NCBI RefSeq assembly: GCF_001423885.1
Contig: NZ_LMPP01000001.1
Span: 1-64,000, forward strand
Reading direction: 5' to 3'
DNA from: Rathayibacter sp. Leaf185
GTDB lineage: Bacteria > Actinomycetota > Actinomycetes > Actinomycetales > Microbacteriaceae
Length of the DNA stretch: 64,000 bases
The notes beneath the pieces were generated by a model. That model did no database searches. It was not told where the DNA came from and was given only the letters and a program-made list of their open reading frames with translations. Positions 7,833 through 16,261 of this stretch are shown piece after piece; within the stretch, counting starts at the first letter, position 1, and each line of letters begins with the position of its first letter. The translations under genes were made by a program, and so were the position numbers.

Positions 7833-8531
7833 TCAGTGCCGCCGACCGACCCGCGCCGCGCGGTGACGTCGCACGCTCCGGACGACCAGCAGCAGGAAGA
7901 GGACGCCGATCGCTCCGTAGATGATCGCGTCGAGCACCCCGGCGTACTGATCGACCAGCTCGTACTGGGTTCCGAGCGCGGCGCCGAGGCCGATCAGCAG
8001 GCCGTTCCAGACGCCGGACCCGAGGACCGTGAGGCCCGAGAACACGAGGAGGTTCATCCGCTCGGATCCCGCGGGCAGCGAGATGAGACTCCGCACGCCC
8101 GGGATCAGCCGGCCGAACAGCACCGCCCACGTGCCGTGGCGGCGGAACCAGCCGACGGCCTTCTCGAAGTCGTCGCGGTCGACCAGCGGGAGCTTGGAGA
8201 GCAGGCGGATCGAGCGCTCGGTGCCGATGCGGTAGCCGAGCCAGTAGAGGACCAGCCCGCCGAGGTAGGCGCCGAGGGTCGCGGTGATGATCACGAGGAT
8301 CAGATTCATCCGCCCCTGCTGCGCAAGGAAGCCCGCCAGCGGCAGCACCAGCTCGCTCGGGATCGGCGGGAACACCGTCTCGATGAGGGTCAGCAGGCCG
8401 ACACCGGCCTCGCCGAGTGCGGCGATGACTCGGGCGGCGACGCCGACGAGTCCGGAGAGCTCGTCGATGCTGTCGGAGGAGGAGGCGGTGGCCAGGGACG
8501 CCGGGGCGAGGGCGAGGGTCGCGATCGTCAT
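7833..8531 (-). CDS. DedA-family (SNARE-associated/VTT domain) membrane protein
   Basis: The 232-residue protein carries the DedA signature: TLIETVFPPIPSELVLPLAGFLAQQG near residue 60 (quoted in part: PPIPSELVLPLAGFLA), a conserved glycine-rich segment (GAYLGGLVLYWLGYRIG), F-x-R-x-x-P-G-x-R (LFGRLIPGVRSLISLPAG) and a C-terminal helix. DedA/VTT proteins move lipids such as undecaprenyl phosphate or phosphatidylethanolamine across membranes. ATG 8531 is preferred to a GTG at 8555. No operon partner is evident. The family call is firm; the lipid substrate is unknown. Confidence 0.88.
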   Translation of the reverse strand: MTIATLALAPASLATASSSDSIDELSGLVGVAARVIAALGEAGVGLLTLIETVFPPIPSELVLPLAGFLAQQGRMNLILVIITATLGAYLGGLVLYWLGYRIGTERSIRLLSKLPLVDRDDFEKAVGWFRRHGTWAVLFGRLIPGVRSLISLPAGSERMNLLVFSGLTVLGSGVWNGLLIGLGAALGTQYELVDQYAGVLDAIIYGAIGVLFLLLVVRSVRRHRAARVGRRH

Positions 8532-8586
8532 GACTGAGAAGCTACTCAGTGTCACCCGCGAGCACCTGGGAATCCGGTCGCGGGGG

Positions 8587-9309
8587 TCAGGGCGAGCCGG
8601 TGAGGACGACCTCGTCGGAGCCCTGGACCCGCACCTCGACGGCGGCGATGTCGGCGAGCGCGAGGCCGGTCGCGAGGGTCGGGTGCACGGTGCTGCCGGG
8701 CGTGCTCGTCCAGGAGCCGACCGGCGAGGTCGCTCCAGACGTGTCGGTGACGTACATGACGTAGCCGACGCCGCCGGAGTACGGGCCGGCGTCGCCCTCG
8801 GGGGCGCCCCAGCTGCAGTCCATGTCGATCCGCGTGCCCCACTCCTCCGACACGAACTCCACGGTCGCCTCGACGGGGATTCCCGGTGCGCTTGCCAGCG
8901 AGACGACGGAGCCGGCGGTCTCGACGGACGGCAGCGACGAGCCGACGAGGAGCGGGAGGGCGAGGGCCGCCGCGGCCGAGACTCCGGCCGCCGCGACGAC
9001 GAGCGCGGCGATCCTGAGCCGTGTGCGCCGGCGGACGGCGGCGGCGGTGGCGGCCAGCCGCTCGAGGAGCGCGGGCGGTGCGGACTCGACGCTGCGCTCC
9101 TCCGGGACCTCGAGCAGGCTCAGCGCCTCGTCGTGCGGGAGGTGTGCGAGCAGACCGGGGAGCGGCACGAACTCGGCGAGCCCGTCGCGGCAGCCCGGGC
9201 ACGCGCGCAGGTGCAGCTCGTAGGCGCGGCGATCCGTCGCCGACAGTGCGCCGAGCAGGTAGGCGGCATCCCAGTCGCGGAACTCGTCGTCGTGCATCTC
9301 GTCGCTCAC
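8587..9309 (-). CDS. Zinc-finger anti-sigma factor
   Basis: The 240-residue protein has an N-terminal zf-HC2 motif (HLRACPGC, HxxxCxxC, about residues 25-35), an Ala-rich linker, one membrane helix (IAALVVAAAGVSAAAALALPLLVG, about residues 95-118, given approximately) and an extracytoplasmic C-terminal domain, the RskA/anti-sigma-K plan. It is expected to hold the adjacent ECF sigma factor at the membrane until a signal triggers release. The GTG start overlaps the sigma stop (GTGA), so the two are translationally coupled. The C-terminal domain (ATVEFVSEEWGTRIDMDCSW) probably has a sensing role. Confidence 0.85.
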   Translation of the reverse strand: MSDEMHDDEFRDWDAAYLLGALSATDRRAYELHLRACPGCRDGLAEFVPLPGLLAHLPHDEALSLLEVPEERSVESAPPALLERLAATAAAVRRRTRLRIAALVVAAAGVSAAAALALPLLVGSSLPSVETAGSVVSLASAPGIPVEATVEFVSEEWGTRIDMDCSWGAPEGDAGPYSGGVGYVMYVTDTSGATSPVGSWTSTPGSTVHPTLATGLALADIAAVEVRVQGSDEVVLTGSP

Positions 9310-9815
9310 AGCTCGGTCACCCCCCGCTCCTGGAGGGCGAGCTTGAGCGCCCGCATGCCGTAGTGCATCCGCGACTTGACGGTGCCGGGGGCGATGCCCA
9401 GCAGCTCGGCGATCTCGCTGACGCTGCGCCCGCCGTAGTAGGCGTGCACGATGACGGCGCGGTGGTCGTAGCTGATGCCGCTCAGCGCGTCCGAGAGGAG
9501 CCAGGCGTCGAGCACCTGGTCGGTGCGGTCGCCGTGGGCGCGCTCGGGGACCTCGTCGGTGCCGAACTCGCGCGCGTGGCGGGCGCTCCGGCGGTCGTCG
9601 ATGACGAGGTTGCGGGCGACGGTGTAGAGCCAGGAGCGGGCGGCGGCCTCGCCCTGCGCGAGGATCTCGGGGTGCTTCCAGGCACGCAGCAGCGCCTCCT
9701 GGACCACGTCCTCCGCCAGATGGCGATCGCCCGTGAGCCGGAGGACGAACCTCCACAGCGCCGCGGAGTGCTCGTCGTGCAGCGCACGCAGCATCTCGGC
9801 CTGATCTTCGGACAT
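9306..9815 (-). CDS. ECF-type RNA polymerase sigma factor
   Basis: The 169-residue protein has sigma region 2 (LWRFVLRLTGDRHLAEDVVQEALLRAW, residues about 18-45; key part DRHLAEDVVQEALLRAW) and region 4 with a helix-turn-helix (SVSEIAELLGIAPGTVKSRMHYG). It directs RNA polymerase to stress promoters. ATG 9815 has an AGGAAGAGGTGG ribosome-binding region; the upstream TTG at 9836 is less likely. It is followed by its zinc-finger anti-sigma gene with overlapping stop and start. The group resembles the SigK/SigL-type ECFs with RskA-like partners, an inference from gene order and the partner's domain plan. Confidence 0.9.
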   Translation of the reverse strand: MSEDQAEMLRALHDEHSAALWRFVLRLTGDRHLAEDVVQEALLRAWKHPEILAQGEAAARSWLYTVARNLVIDDRRSARHAREFGTDEVPERAHGDRTDQVLDAWLLSDALSGISYDHRAVIVHAYYGGRSVSEIAELLGIAPGTVKSRMHYGMRALKLALQERGVTEL

Positions 9816-9922
9816 CTCCACCTCTTCCTTCTCCAACGTAACGGGGGCGCACTCGGTTCAGCTCTGGCGCGGCCGCGGCCGCCGGTTCGCGCCGGCGCCC
9901 GCACTCTGGTACTCCGGGTACG

Positions 9923-11119
9923 GTGACCTTCCCCGATGCCGCCGACGCCGCCCGCGTCCGCACCTTCCTCCGCGACAACCGCGGGCACATCCTCGACGAC
10001 ATCCGTCACCTGGTCATGATCGAGAGCCCCAGCGACTCGCTCGACGCGCTCGAGGAGCTGCACTCCTATCTCGTGCACTGGGTCGGCGAGCGCCTCGGCC
10101 ACGCCGCCGAGGTCGAGCACCTGCGCGAGCAGGACGCCCCCCGCGCCACCAGCTGGACCTTCCCGGGCTCCGCGCCCGGTCGCGGTGCTCGCGGCTCCCG
10201 CCCGTTCCTCGCACTGCTCGGCCACTACGACACCGTCTGGCCGCTCGGCACCACCCGCTCGTGGCCCTTCGCCGTCGACGGCGACCGGCTGAGCGGGCCG
10301 GGCACCTACGACATGAAGGTCGGCCTCGTGCAGATGGTGTGGCTGGTCGCCGCTCTGCGGCACGCACGCCTCGGGCATCCCGCCGTGCGCCTCGTGATGA
10401 ACGGCGACGAAGAGGTGGGCAGCCTCTCCTCCCGCGGGTTCCTCGAGCGGCAGAGCAGGGGGGCGGAGGCTGCGCTCGTGTTCGAGGGCGCCATCGGCGA
10501 TGCGGTGAAGACGGCGCGCAAGGGGATCGGCAACTTCGTGGTCGACATCGTCGGTGTCGAGGCGCACGCGGGGGTGGAGCCCGAGAAGGGCGCGAGCGCG
10601 ATCCACGAGCTGGGCGAGCTGATCCCCCGCATCCTCGGCATCGCCCGGCCCGACGCCGGCACGACCGTGAACATCGGACTCGTGGGCGGCGGGCACCGCG
10701 TCAATGTGACGACGGGCAGGGTGCGGCTCGAGCTCGAGGCGCGGATCCGCGGTACGGCGGAGGCGGCCCGGGTCGAGGCCGAGATGAACGCGCTCGAGGC
10801 GTCGGATCCGCGCATCCGGATCGAGGTGCGCGGCTCGTGGCAGCGCCCCGTGTTCGAGCGGACGGCCGCCGTCGCCGCGCTGTTCCGCCGCGCCGAGCGG
10901 ATCGCGCGCACCATCGACGTCCCGCTCACCGAGACGGCGGTCGGCGGGGCGAGCGACGGCAACCTGATCGCGGCGCTCGGGATCCCGGTGCTCGACGGTC
11001 TCGGCGCTCCCGGCGAGGGCGCGCACGCTCGCGGCGAGTCGGTGAGCATCGAGGGCATCCTGGAGAGGATCACGCTCGCATCGCTCCTGGTGGCGAGCTT
11101 CGCGGCCGAGGCCGACTGA
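9923..11119 (+). CDS. M20-family metallopeptidase (carboxypeptidase G2/ArgE-like)
   Basis: The 398-residue cytosolic enzyme has the M20 metal-site motifs: LGHYDTVWP (His and Asp ligands, about residue 99), GPGTYDMKVGL (bridging Asp), NGDEEVGS (catalytic Glu and ligand), FEGA, and a late GEGAHARGE with the last His ligand. A lid/dimerisation domain lies between (about 200-300). It should hydrolyse an amide bond of an N-acyl amino acid or a glutamate conjugate; the exact substrate is not predictable. GTG 9923 begins the conserved region. The SRPBCC gene follows after 12 nt, so the two probably form a unit. Confidence 0.85.
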   Translation: MTFPDAADAARVRTFLRDNRGHILDDIRHLVMIESPSDSLDALEELHSYLVHWVGERLGHAAEVEHLREQDAPRATSWTFPGSAPGRGARGSRPFLALLGHYDTVWPLGTTRSWPFAVDGDRLSGPGTYDMKVGLVQMVWLVAALRHARLGHPAVRLVMNGDEEVGSLSSRGFLERQSRGAEAALVFEGAIGDAVKTARKGIGNFVVDIVGVEAHAGVEPEKGASAIHELGELIPRILGIARPDAGTTVNIGLVGGGHRVNVTTGRVRLELEARIRGTAEAARVEAEMNALEASDPRIRIEVRGSWQRPVFERTAAVAALFRRAERIARTIDVPLTETAVGGASDGNLIAALGIPVLDGLGAPGEGAHARGESVSIEGILERITLASLLVASFAAEAD

Positions 11120-11131
11120 GAGGACACTCCG

Positions 11132-11554
11132 ATGACCCTGTTCGAATCGCGCCCGGTGGGCGTCGTCATCGACGCCCCCGCCGACGAGGTCTACTCGTTC
11201 GTCGTCGATCCGGGCAATCTGCCGCTGTGGGCCGCGGGGCTCGCCTCCGCCTCGGTCGAGGAGGTGGACGGCCACTGGTTCGCCGACTCTCCGATGGGGC
11301 GGGTCGAGGTGCGGTTCGCTCCGCGCAACCCGTTCGGGGTGGCCGACCACGTGGTGACGCTGCCGGACGGCACGTCGGTCGACAACCCGCTCCGAATCCT
11401 CGTCAACGGCGACGGCGCGGAGGTCGCGTTCACGGTCCGCCGGCAGCCGGGGATGAGCCTCGAGCAGTGGGACGACGACTGCGCGCGCGTGGCCGAGGAT
11501 CTCGAGACGCTGCGCGGGCTGCTCGAGCGCGAGGACTCCTCCACCGGCTCGTAG
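11132..11554 (+). CDS. SRPBCC-fold (polyketide cyclase/START-like) protein
   Basis: The 140-residue protein shows the START-like pattern: an opening beta strand (GVVIDAPADEVYSFVVDPGNLPLWAAG, key part APADEVYSFVVDP), central strands rich in Val and a long C-terminal helix (LEQWDDDCARVAEDLETLRGLLE in part). Such helix-grip proteins bind hydrophobic ligands in a cavity. The gene starts 12 nt after the M20 peptidase stop, with GAGGACA as a weak ribosome-binding site, and likely belongs to the same transcript. The ligand is unknown. Confidence 0.75.
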   Translation: MTLFESRPVGVVIDAPADEVYSFVVDPGNLPLWAAGLASASVEEVDGHWFADSPMGRVEVRFAPRNPFGVADHVVTLPDGTSVDNPLRILVNGDGAEVAFTVRRQPGMSLEQWDDDCARVAEDLETLRGLLEREDSSTGS

Positions 11555-11657
11555 ACGCACCCGATCACGGGCGCCGGAGGATCAGGCGCTCCGGCGGGGA
11601 TAGATTCGATGCACCGTCGGCGTTCCGGCGCCACTCCGCGCGAGAACGAGGGATGCG

Positions 11658-13103
11658 ATGACCTCTCCCGAACCGACCACCCGCCCCGCCGGCGGCATCG
11701 AGCTCAACGGGCTCGACACGATCCAGGAGTCGGAGCGGCACGGCCGTCCGCGTGACCTGTTCTGGCCCTGGTTCGCGTCCAACGTGTCGGTGCTCGGGCT
11801 GAGCTACGGCTCGTTCCTGCTGGACTTCGGCCTCTCGTTCGGGCAGGCGACCGCGGTGAGCGTCGTCGGGATCGTGCTCTCCTTCCTCTTCTGCGGCTTC
11901 GTGGCAGTGGCGGGCAAGCGCGGCTCGGCTCCGACGATGGTGCTCAGTCGCGCGGCCTTCGGCGTCGACGGCAACCGGCTGATCGCGGCGGTCTCGTGGC
12001 TGCTGACCGTGGGCTGGGAGACGGTGCTCGCCTCCCTCGCCGTGCTGGCGACGGCGACGGTGTTCGAGGAGTTCGGCTGGGACGGCGGAGTGCTGACCAA
12101 GGTCGTCGCGCTGATCGTCGTCGCCGCGCTGATCGTGATCGCGGGGATCGCCGGCTTCCGGCTGATCATGCGCCTCCAGCTGGCGATCACCATCGCCACC
12201 GCGGTGCTCACCGTGGTCTACGTCGCTCTCGTGCTCGACCGCATCGACCTGGCGGCGGTGGCGAGCCTCCCCGCGGGGTCGGCCGCGGCCGTGATCGGCG
12301 GGCTGGTGTTCATGATGACCGGCTTCGGCCTGGGCTGGGTGAACGCGGCGGCCGACTACTCGCGCTACCTCCCGCGCACGGCGGGCACCGCCGGGGTCGT
12401 CGGGTGGACGACGGTCGGGGGTGCGGTCGCCCCGGTCGTTCTCGTCGTCGTCGGCCTGCTGCTCGCGGCCTCGTCCTCGGACCTCTCGGGGGCGATCGCC
12501 GCAGATCCGATCGGGGCGCTCGCGAGCATCCTGCCCGCCTGGTTCCTGCTGCCGTTCATCGTCGTGGCGCTCCTCGGGCTGATCGGCGGGGCCGTGATGG
12601 ACATCTACTCCTCCGGTCTCGCGCTGCTGAGCACCGGACTCAAGGTCTCCCGCCCGGTCGCCGCCGGGATCGACGGGGTGCTGATGATCCTCGGTGCGAT
12701 CTACGTGGTGTTCATCGCGGGCGACTTCCTCGGCCCGTTCCAGGGCTTCCTGATCACGCTCGGCGTGCCGATCGCGGGCTGGCTCGGTGTGTTCCTGGCC
12801 GACCTGATCCTCCGCCGTCGCGACTACGACCAGGAGGCGCTCTACGACTCCCGCGGGCGCTACGGCAGCGTCTCGATCGCACCGGTCCTGCTGGTCGTCG
12901 TCGGCTCGGTGATCGGCTGGGGGCTCGTCGTCAACTACTCCCCCGGCTTCGAGTGGGAGGGCTACCTCCTCGGCCCGATCGGCGGGCGCGACGGCGAGTG
13001 GGCGGGTGCGAACCTCGGGGTGCTGGTGGCCCTCGTGATCGGCTTCGTCGGCACCCTCGTGTTCTCGCGGTCGGCCGTGCGCCGGCAGGAGTCGCGCGGA
13101 TGA
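11658..13103 (+). CDS. NCS1-family permease (cytosine/purine/allantoin type)
   Basis: The 481-residue membrane protein has about twelve helices and the NCS1 features near the N-terminus: DLFWPWFASNVSVLGLSYGSF, then VLSRAAFGVDGNRL. The helix with FGLGWVNAAADYSRYLPR matches the substrate-pocket region of Mhp1/CodB relatives. It should import a nucleobase, hydantoin or allantoin-type compound with a cation. Its stop overlaps the start of an isochorismatase-like hydrolase (ATGA), suggesting that the hydrolase acts on the imported compound or its product. The substrate is an inference only. Confidence 0.87.
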   Translation: MTSPEPTTRPAGGIELNGLDTIQESERHGRPRDLFWPWFASNVSVLGLSYGSFLLDFGLSFGQATAVSVVGIVLSFLFCGFVAVAGKRGSAPTMVLSRAAFGVDGNRLIAAVSWLLTVGWETVLASLAVLATATVFEEFGWDGGVLTKVVALIVVAALIVIAGIAGFRLIMRLQLAITIATAVLTVVYVALVLDRIDLAAVASLPAGSAAAVIGGLVFMMTGFGLGWVNAAADYSRYLPRTAGTAGVVGWTTVGGAVAPVVLVVVGLLLAASSSDLSGAIAADPIGALASILPAWFLLPFIVVALLGLIGGAVMDIYSSGLALLSTGLKVSRPVAAGIDGVLMILGAIYVVFIAGDFLGPFQGFLITLGVPIAGWLGVFLADLILRRRDYDQEALYDSRGRYGSVSIAPVLLVVVGSVIGWGLVVNYSPGFEWEGYLLGPIGGRDGEWAGANLGVLVALVIGFVGTLVFSRSAVRRQESRG

Positions 13104-13648
13104 CGACGCTGGTCGCGATCGATCTGCAGCACGTCTTCGCCGATCCGGAGTCGCCGTGGGGCTCGGGAGAGTTCGCGCGCGCGGCGGAGGGCACTCGGCG
13201 CCTGATCCCGGCGTTCGGCGAGCGCGTGGTGACCACGCGGTTCGTGGCGCCGGCGGAGCCTGCGGGTGCGTGGATCCCCTACTACCGCGACTGGCCGTTC
13301 GCCCTCGTGCCCGACGGCGATCGCCTCTACGAACTGGTCGACGGCGTCGAGGGGCACCGGACGCTGACGGCGACGACGTTCGGCAAGTGGGGGCCCGAGC
13401 TCGAGGCGATGCTCGACGGGGCGCGCGAGATGGTGCTGACCGGCGTCTCGACCGACTGCTGCGTGCTGTCGACGGCGCTCGCCGCGGCGGACGCGGGAGT
13501 GCACGTGCGGGTCGTCGTGGACGCCTGCGCCGGCGCCTCCGAGACCGACCACCGCAGGGCCCTCGACGCGATGGCGCTGTACGCGCCGCTGATCACGCTC
13601 ACGACGGTCGACGAGGTGCTGGCGAGCCTGCAGACCGCTCAGCGCTGA
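13100..13648 (+). CDS. Cysteine hydrolase of the isochorismatase-like family
   Basis: The 182-residue enzyme carries the family's triad: D9 in VAIDLQHVF, the Lys in TTFGKWGPELEAML and the nucleophilic Cys in LTGVSTDCCVLSTAL, preceded by the usual cis-peptide region. Members cleave amides such as ureidoacrylate, N-carbamoylsarcosine or nicotinamide. The ATG overlaps the stop of the NCS1 permease gene, so the pair probably works in nitrogen scavenging from a nucleobase-like compound; this pathway is inferred from context. The PfkB gene begins 31 nt downstream with its own -10-like box. Confidence 0.85.
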   Translation: MTTLVAIDLQHVFADPESPWGSGEFARAAEGTRRLIPAFGERVVTTRFVAPAEPAGAWIPYYRDWPFALVPDGDRLYELVDGVEGHRTLTATTFGKWGPELEAMLDGAREMVLTGVSTDCCVLSTALAAADAGVHVRVVVDACAGASETDHRRALDAMALYAPLITLTTVDEVLASLQTAQR

Positions 13649-13679
13649 CGTCGAGGCGCGGACGCGGCATGATGGCGGG

Positions 13680-14591
13680 ATGTCCTCCGCGAACGACCGC
13701 GACAGCGCGGCACCCCGAGTCCTCGTCATCGGCGAAGCGCTGATCGACATCGTCGAGCGCGACGGCGCGAGCAGCGAGCACGTCGGCGGGTCGCCCGCCA
13801 ACGTCGCGCTCACGCTCTCGCGCCTCGGGCGCGAGGCGACGCTCGTCACCGACATCGCCGATGACGCCCGCGGTCGGCGCATCGCCGAGCACCTCGGCGC
13901 GTCGGGAGTCGAGGTGCTGCGCGGTGACTCCGAGCGCACCTCCACCGCCCGGGCGACGATCCGCGCGGACGGCTCCGCCGAGTACGACTTCGACCTCTCG
14001 TGGAACCCGCCCGCCGCGGACCCGACGACGGCCGCCCACGTGCACACCGGCTCCATCGCGATCTACCTCGAGCCCGGCGGCTCCGCCGTCCTCGAGCTGC
14101 TCGAGGCACTGCCCGCCGGAGTGACCGCGAGCGTCGACGCGAACATCCGCCCCGCGCTGGTCGGCGCGCACAACGACGCCCTCGCGCGCTTCGAGCGCGT
14201 GGCCTCCGCCTGCGAGATCGTGAAGCTCAGCGACGAGGACGCCGAATGGCTGTACCCGACGATGCAGCTCGACGAGGTGCTGACCCGGCTGCTCTCGCTC
14301 GGTGCGCAGCTGGCCGTGGTCACTCGCGGCGGCGACGGGCTGCTGCTCGCCTCCGCCGTCGCGCGCGCGACCGTGCCGGCAGCCGAGATCGTCGTCGCCG
14401 ACACCATCGGCGCGGGCGACTCGGCGATGGGCGCCATCCTCGACGAGGCGTTCCGCCAGGGGCTGGGAGCCCCGAACGGGATGCTGCTCGACGAGCCGTC
14501 GCTCCGGGCGATCGGGCACTGGGCGGCGCGGGTGGCGGGGATCACGACGTCGCGCTCCGGTGCGAACCCGCCGACGCGCGCCGAGCTCTGA
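13680..14591 (+). CDS. PfkB-family carbohydrate kinase (fructokinase-like)
   Basis: The 303-residue kinase has both ribokinase signatures: the N-terminal GGSPANVALTLSRLG (about residues 37-51) and the C-terminal DTIGAGDSAMGAILDEA with the catalytic Asp of GAGD. The early motif VLVIGEALIDIVERDG is typical of fructokinases and 2-keto-3-deoxygluconate kinases. It phosphorylates a sugar with ATP in the cytosol. The sugar is uncertain; fructose is the commonest annotation for this layout. A CATGAT box ends 6 nt before the ATG, so a leaderless start is likely. Confidence 0.85.
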   Translation: MSSANDRDSAAPRVLVIGEALIDIVERDGASSEHVGGSPANVALTLSRLGREATLVTDIADDARGRRIAEHLGASGVEVLRGDSERTSTARATIRADGSAEYDFDLSWNPPAADPTTAAHVHTGSIAIYLEPGGSAVLELLEALPAGVTASVDANIRPALVGAHNDALARFERVASACEIVKLSDEDAEWLYPTMQLDEVLTRLLSLGAQLAVVTRGGDGLLLASAVARATVPAAEIVVADTIGAGDSAMGAILDEAFRQGLGAPNGMLLDEPSLRAIGHWAARVAGITTSRSGANPPTRAEL

Positions 14592-14679
14592 GGCAGTCCC
14601 CGCAGAGCCATTGCTCATCGGCGGAGGGCAGGTCGATACTGAGCCCGTCAGCGCGACCCTCCAGCGGAAAGGCACCCCC

Positions 14680-15096
14680 ATGTCGACGAGCCTCAGCCCC
14701 TACATCAGCTTCCGCGGTACCGCCCGCGAGGCGATGGAGTACTACCGGTCGGTCTTCGGAGGCGAGCTCCAGTCGAGTACCTTCGCCGATTTCCCGATGG
14801 GCGGTGATCCCGCCGACGACGACCTGATCATGCACGCGCAGCTCACCACGCCGAAGGGCCTGATCCTGATGGGCTCCGACACGCCGTCCTCGATGGACTA
14901 CGACGACGGCGCCCGCGTCACGATCGCGGTCTTCGGCGACGACGCCGAGGAGGCGGGCGGCTACTTCGACGCGCTGGCCGACGGCGGCTCCGTCACGATG
15001 CCCCTCTCCGACTCCCCCTGGGGCGACCGGTTCGGGATGCTCGTCGACCGCTACGGCGTCGGCTGGATGATCAACATCTCCGGCCCGTCCGCCTGA
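14680..15096 (+). CDS. PhnB-type VOC-family protein
   Basis: The 138-residue protein has the PhnB/3-demethylubiquinone-methyltransferase-like VOC pattern: LSPYISFRGTAREAMEYYRSVFGGEL, FADFPMG, DLIMHAQLTTPKGLILMGSD and a closing WGDRFGMLVDRYGVGWMINI (each quoted in part of the whole). Proteins of this type are small dimers of unclear substrate. A GGAAAGG ribosome-binding site precedes ATG 14680. It stands between the PfkB gene and the F420-dependent enzyme with gaps of 88 and 90 nt, so it is probably its own unit. Confidence 0.8.
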   Translation: MSTSLSPYISFRGTAREAMEYYRSVFGGELQSSTFADFPMGGDPADDDLIMHAQLTTPKGLILMGSDTPSSMDYDDGARVTIAVFGDDAEEAGGYFDALADGGSVTMPLSDSPWGDRFGMLVDRYGVGWMINISGPSA

Positions 15097-15186
15097 GGCG
15101 TCCCGATCCGCGCCTGAGCGGGCGCAGAATGGAGGGGCCGCCTCTTCGGACGGGCGGCTCCTCCTCCCGCGAAACGAAGGCTGCAG

Positions 15187-16203
15187 ATGACGATCACGCT
15201 CGGGTACAAGGCATCAGCGGAGCAGTTCGGGGCGCGTGAGCTCGTCGAGCTCGCGGTCGCCGCCGAGCGCCACGGCTTCGAGAGCGCCGTCGTCTCCGAC
15301 CACTTCCAGCCGTGGCGGCACACCGGCGGCCACGCTCCGTTCTCGCTCGCGTGGCTCGCGGCCGCCGGGGAGCGGACGTCGACCATCCGCCTCGGCACCT
15401 CGGTGATGACTCCGCACTACCGCTACAACCCGGCCGTCATCGCGCAGGCCTTCGGCACGCTCGGCGTGCTCTACCCCGACCGCATCATGCTCGGCGTCGG
15501 TACGGGCGAGGCGCTGAACGAGGTCGCGACCGGCTACCAGGGTGCCGGCGAGCAGACCTGGCCCGACTTCAAGGAGCGCTTCGCGCGGCTCCGCGAGGCC
15601 GTGCGCCTGATGCGCGCCCTCTGGGCCGGCGACCGCGTCACGTTCGACGGCGAGTACTACTCGACCCACGAGGCCTCCATCTACGACAAGCCCGAGGACG
15701 GCGTTCCCGTCTACATCGCCGCGGGCGGCCCGGTCGTCGCGAAGTACGCGGGCCGCGCAGGTGACGGCTTCATCTGCACCTCGGGCAAGGGCATGGAGCT
15801 CTACACCGAGAAGCTGCTCCCCGCTGTCGAGGAGGGGCTCGCGGCAGGTGGTCGCGACTCCGCTGCGATCGACCGGATGATCGAGATCAAGCTGTCGTAC
15901 GACACCGACCCGGCCCTCGCCCTCGAGAACACGCGGTTCTGGGCGCCGCTGTCGCTGACCCCCGAGCAGAAGCACTCGCTGACCGACCCGGTCGACATGG
16001 AGCGCGCCGCCGACGAGCTGCCGATCGAGCAGGTCGCCAAGCGATGGATCGTCGGCTCCGACCCCGACGAGACGGTCGCGCAGATCAAGCCCTACGTCGA
16101 CGCGGGCTTCACCCACCTGGTGTTCCACGCTCCCGGGGACGACCAGCAGCGCTTCTTCGACGCCTTCGAGCGCGATCTGGCACCGCGGCTGCGCGCGCTC
16201 TGA
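15187..16203 (+). CDS. fgd: LLM-class F420-dependent oxidoreductase, glucose-6-phosphate dehydrogenase-like
   Basis: The 338-residue TIM-barrel enzyme resembles F420-dependent glucose-6-phosphate dehydrogenase throughout: [19 protein letters not shown], the [21 protein letters not shown] segment (active-site His in [13 protein letters not shown]), [30 protein letters not shown] and [25 protein letters not shown]. It would reduce F420 using glucose-6-phosphate to feed F420H2-dependent reactions. The neighbour 58 nt downstream is fbiC, which makes the F420 core, so gene order supports the cofactor assignment. The substrate could differ from glucose-6-phosphate, since relatives include F420-dependent alcohol dehydrogenases. 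Confidence 0.85.
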   Translation: MTITLGYKASAEQFGARELVELAVAAERHGFESAVVSDHFQPWRHTGGHAPFSLAWLAAAGERTSTIRLGTSVMTPHYRYNPAVIAQAFGTLGVLYPDRIMLGVGTGEALNEVATGYQGAGEQTWPDFKERFARLREAVRLMRALWAGDRVTFDGEYYSTHEASIYDKPEDGVPVYIAAGGPVVAKYAGRAGDGFICTSGKGMELYTEKLLPAVEEGLAAGGRDSAAIDRMIEIKLSYDTDPALALENTRFWAPLSLTPEQKHSLTDPVDMERAADELPIEQVAKRWIVGSDPDETVAQIKPYVDAGFTHLVFHAPGDDQQRFFDAFERDLAPRLRAL

Positions 16204-16261
16204 TCCGCCCGTCGTCCTCCCCCGCCGACTCCGCGTCGGCCGACCCCTCCGGAAGAGCCGC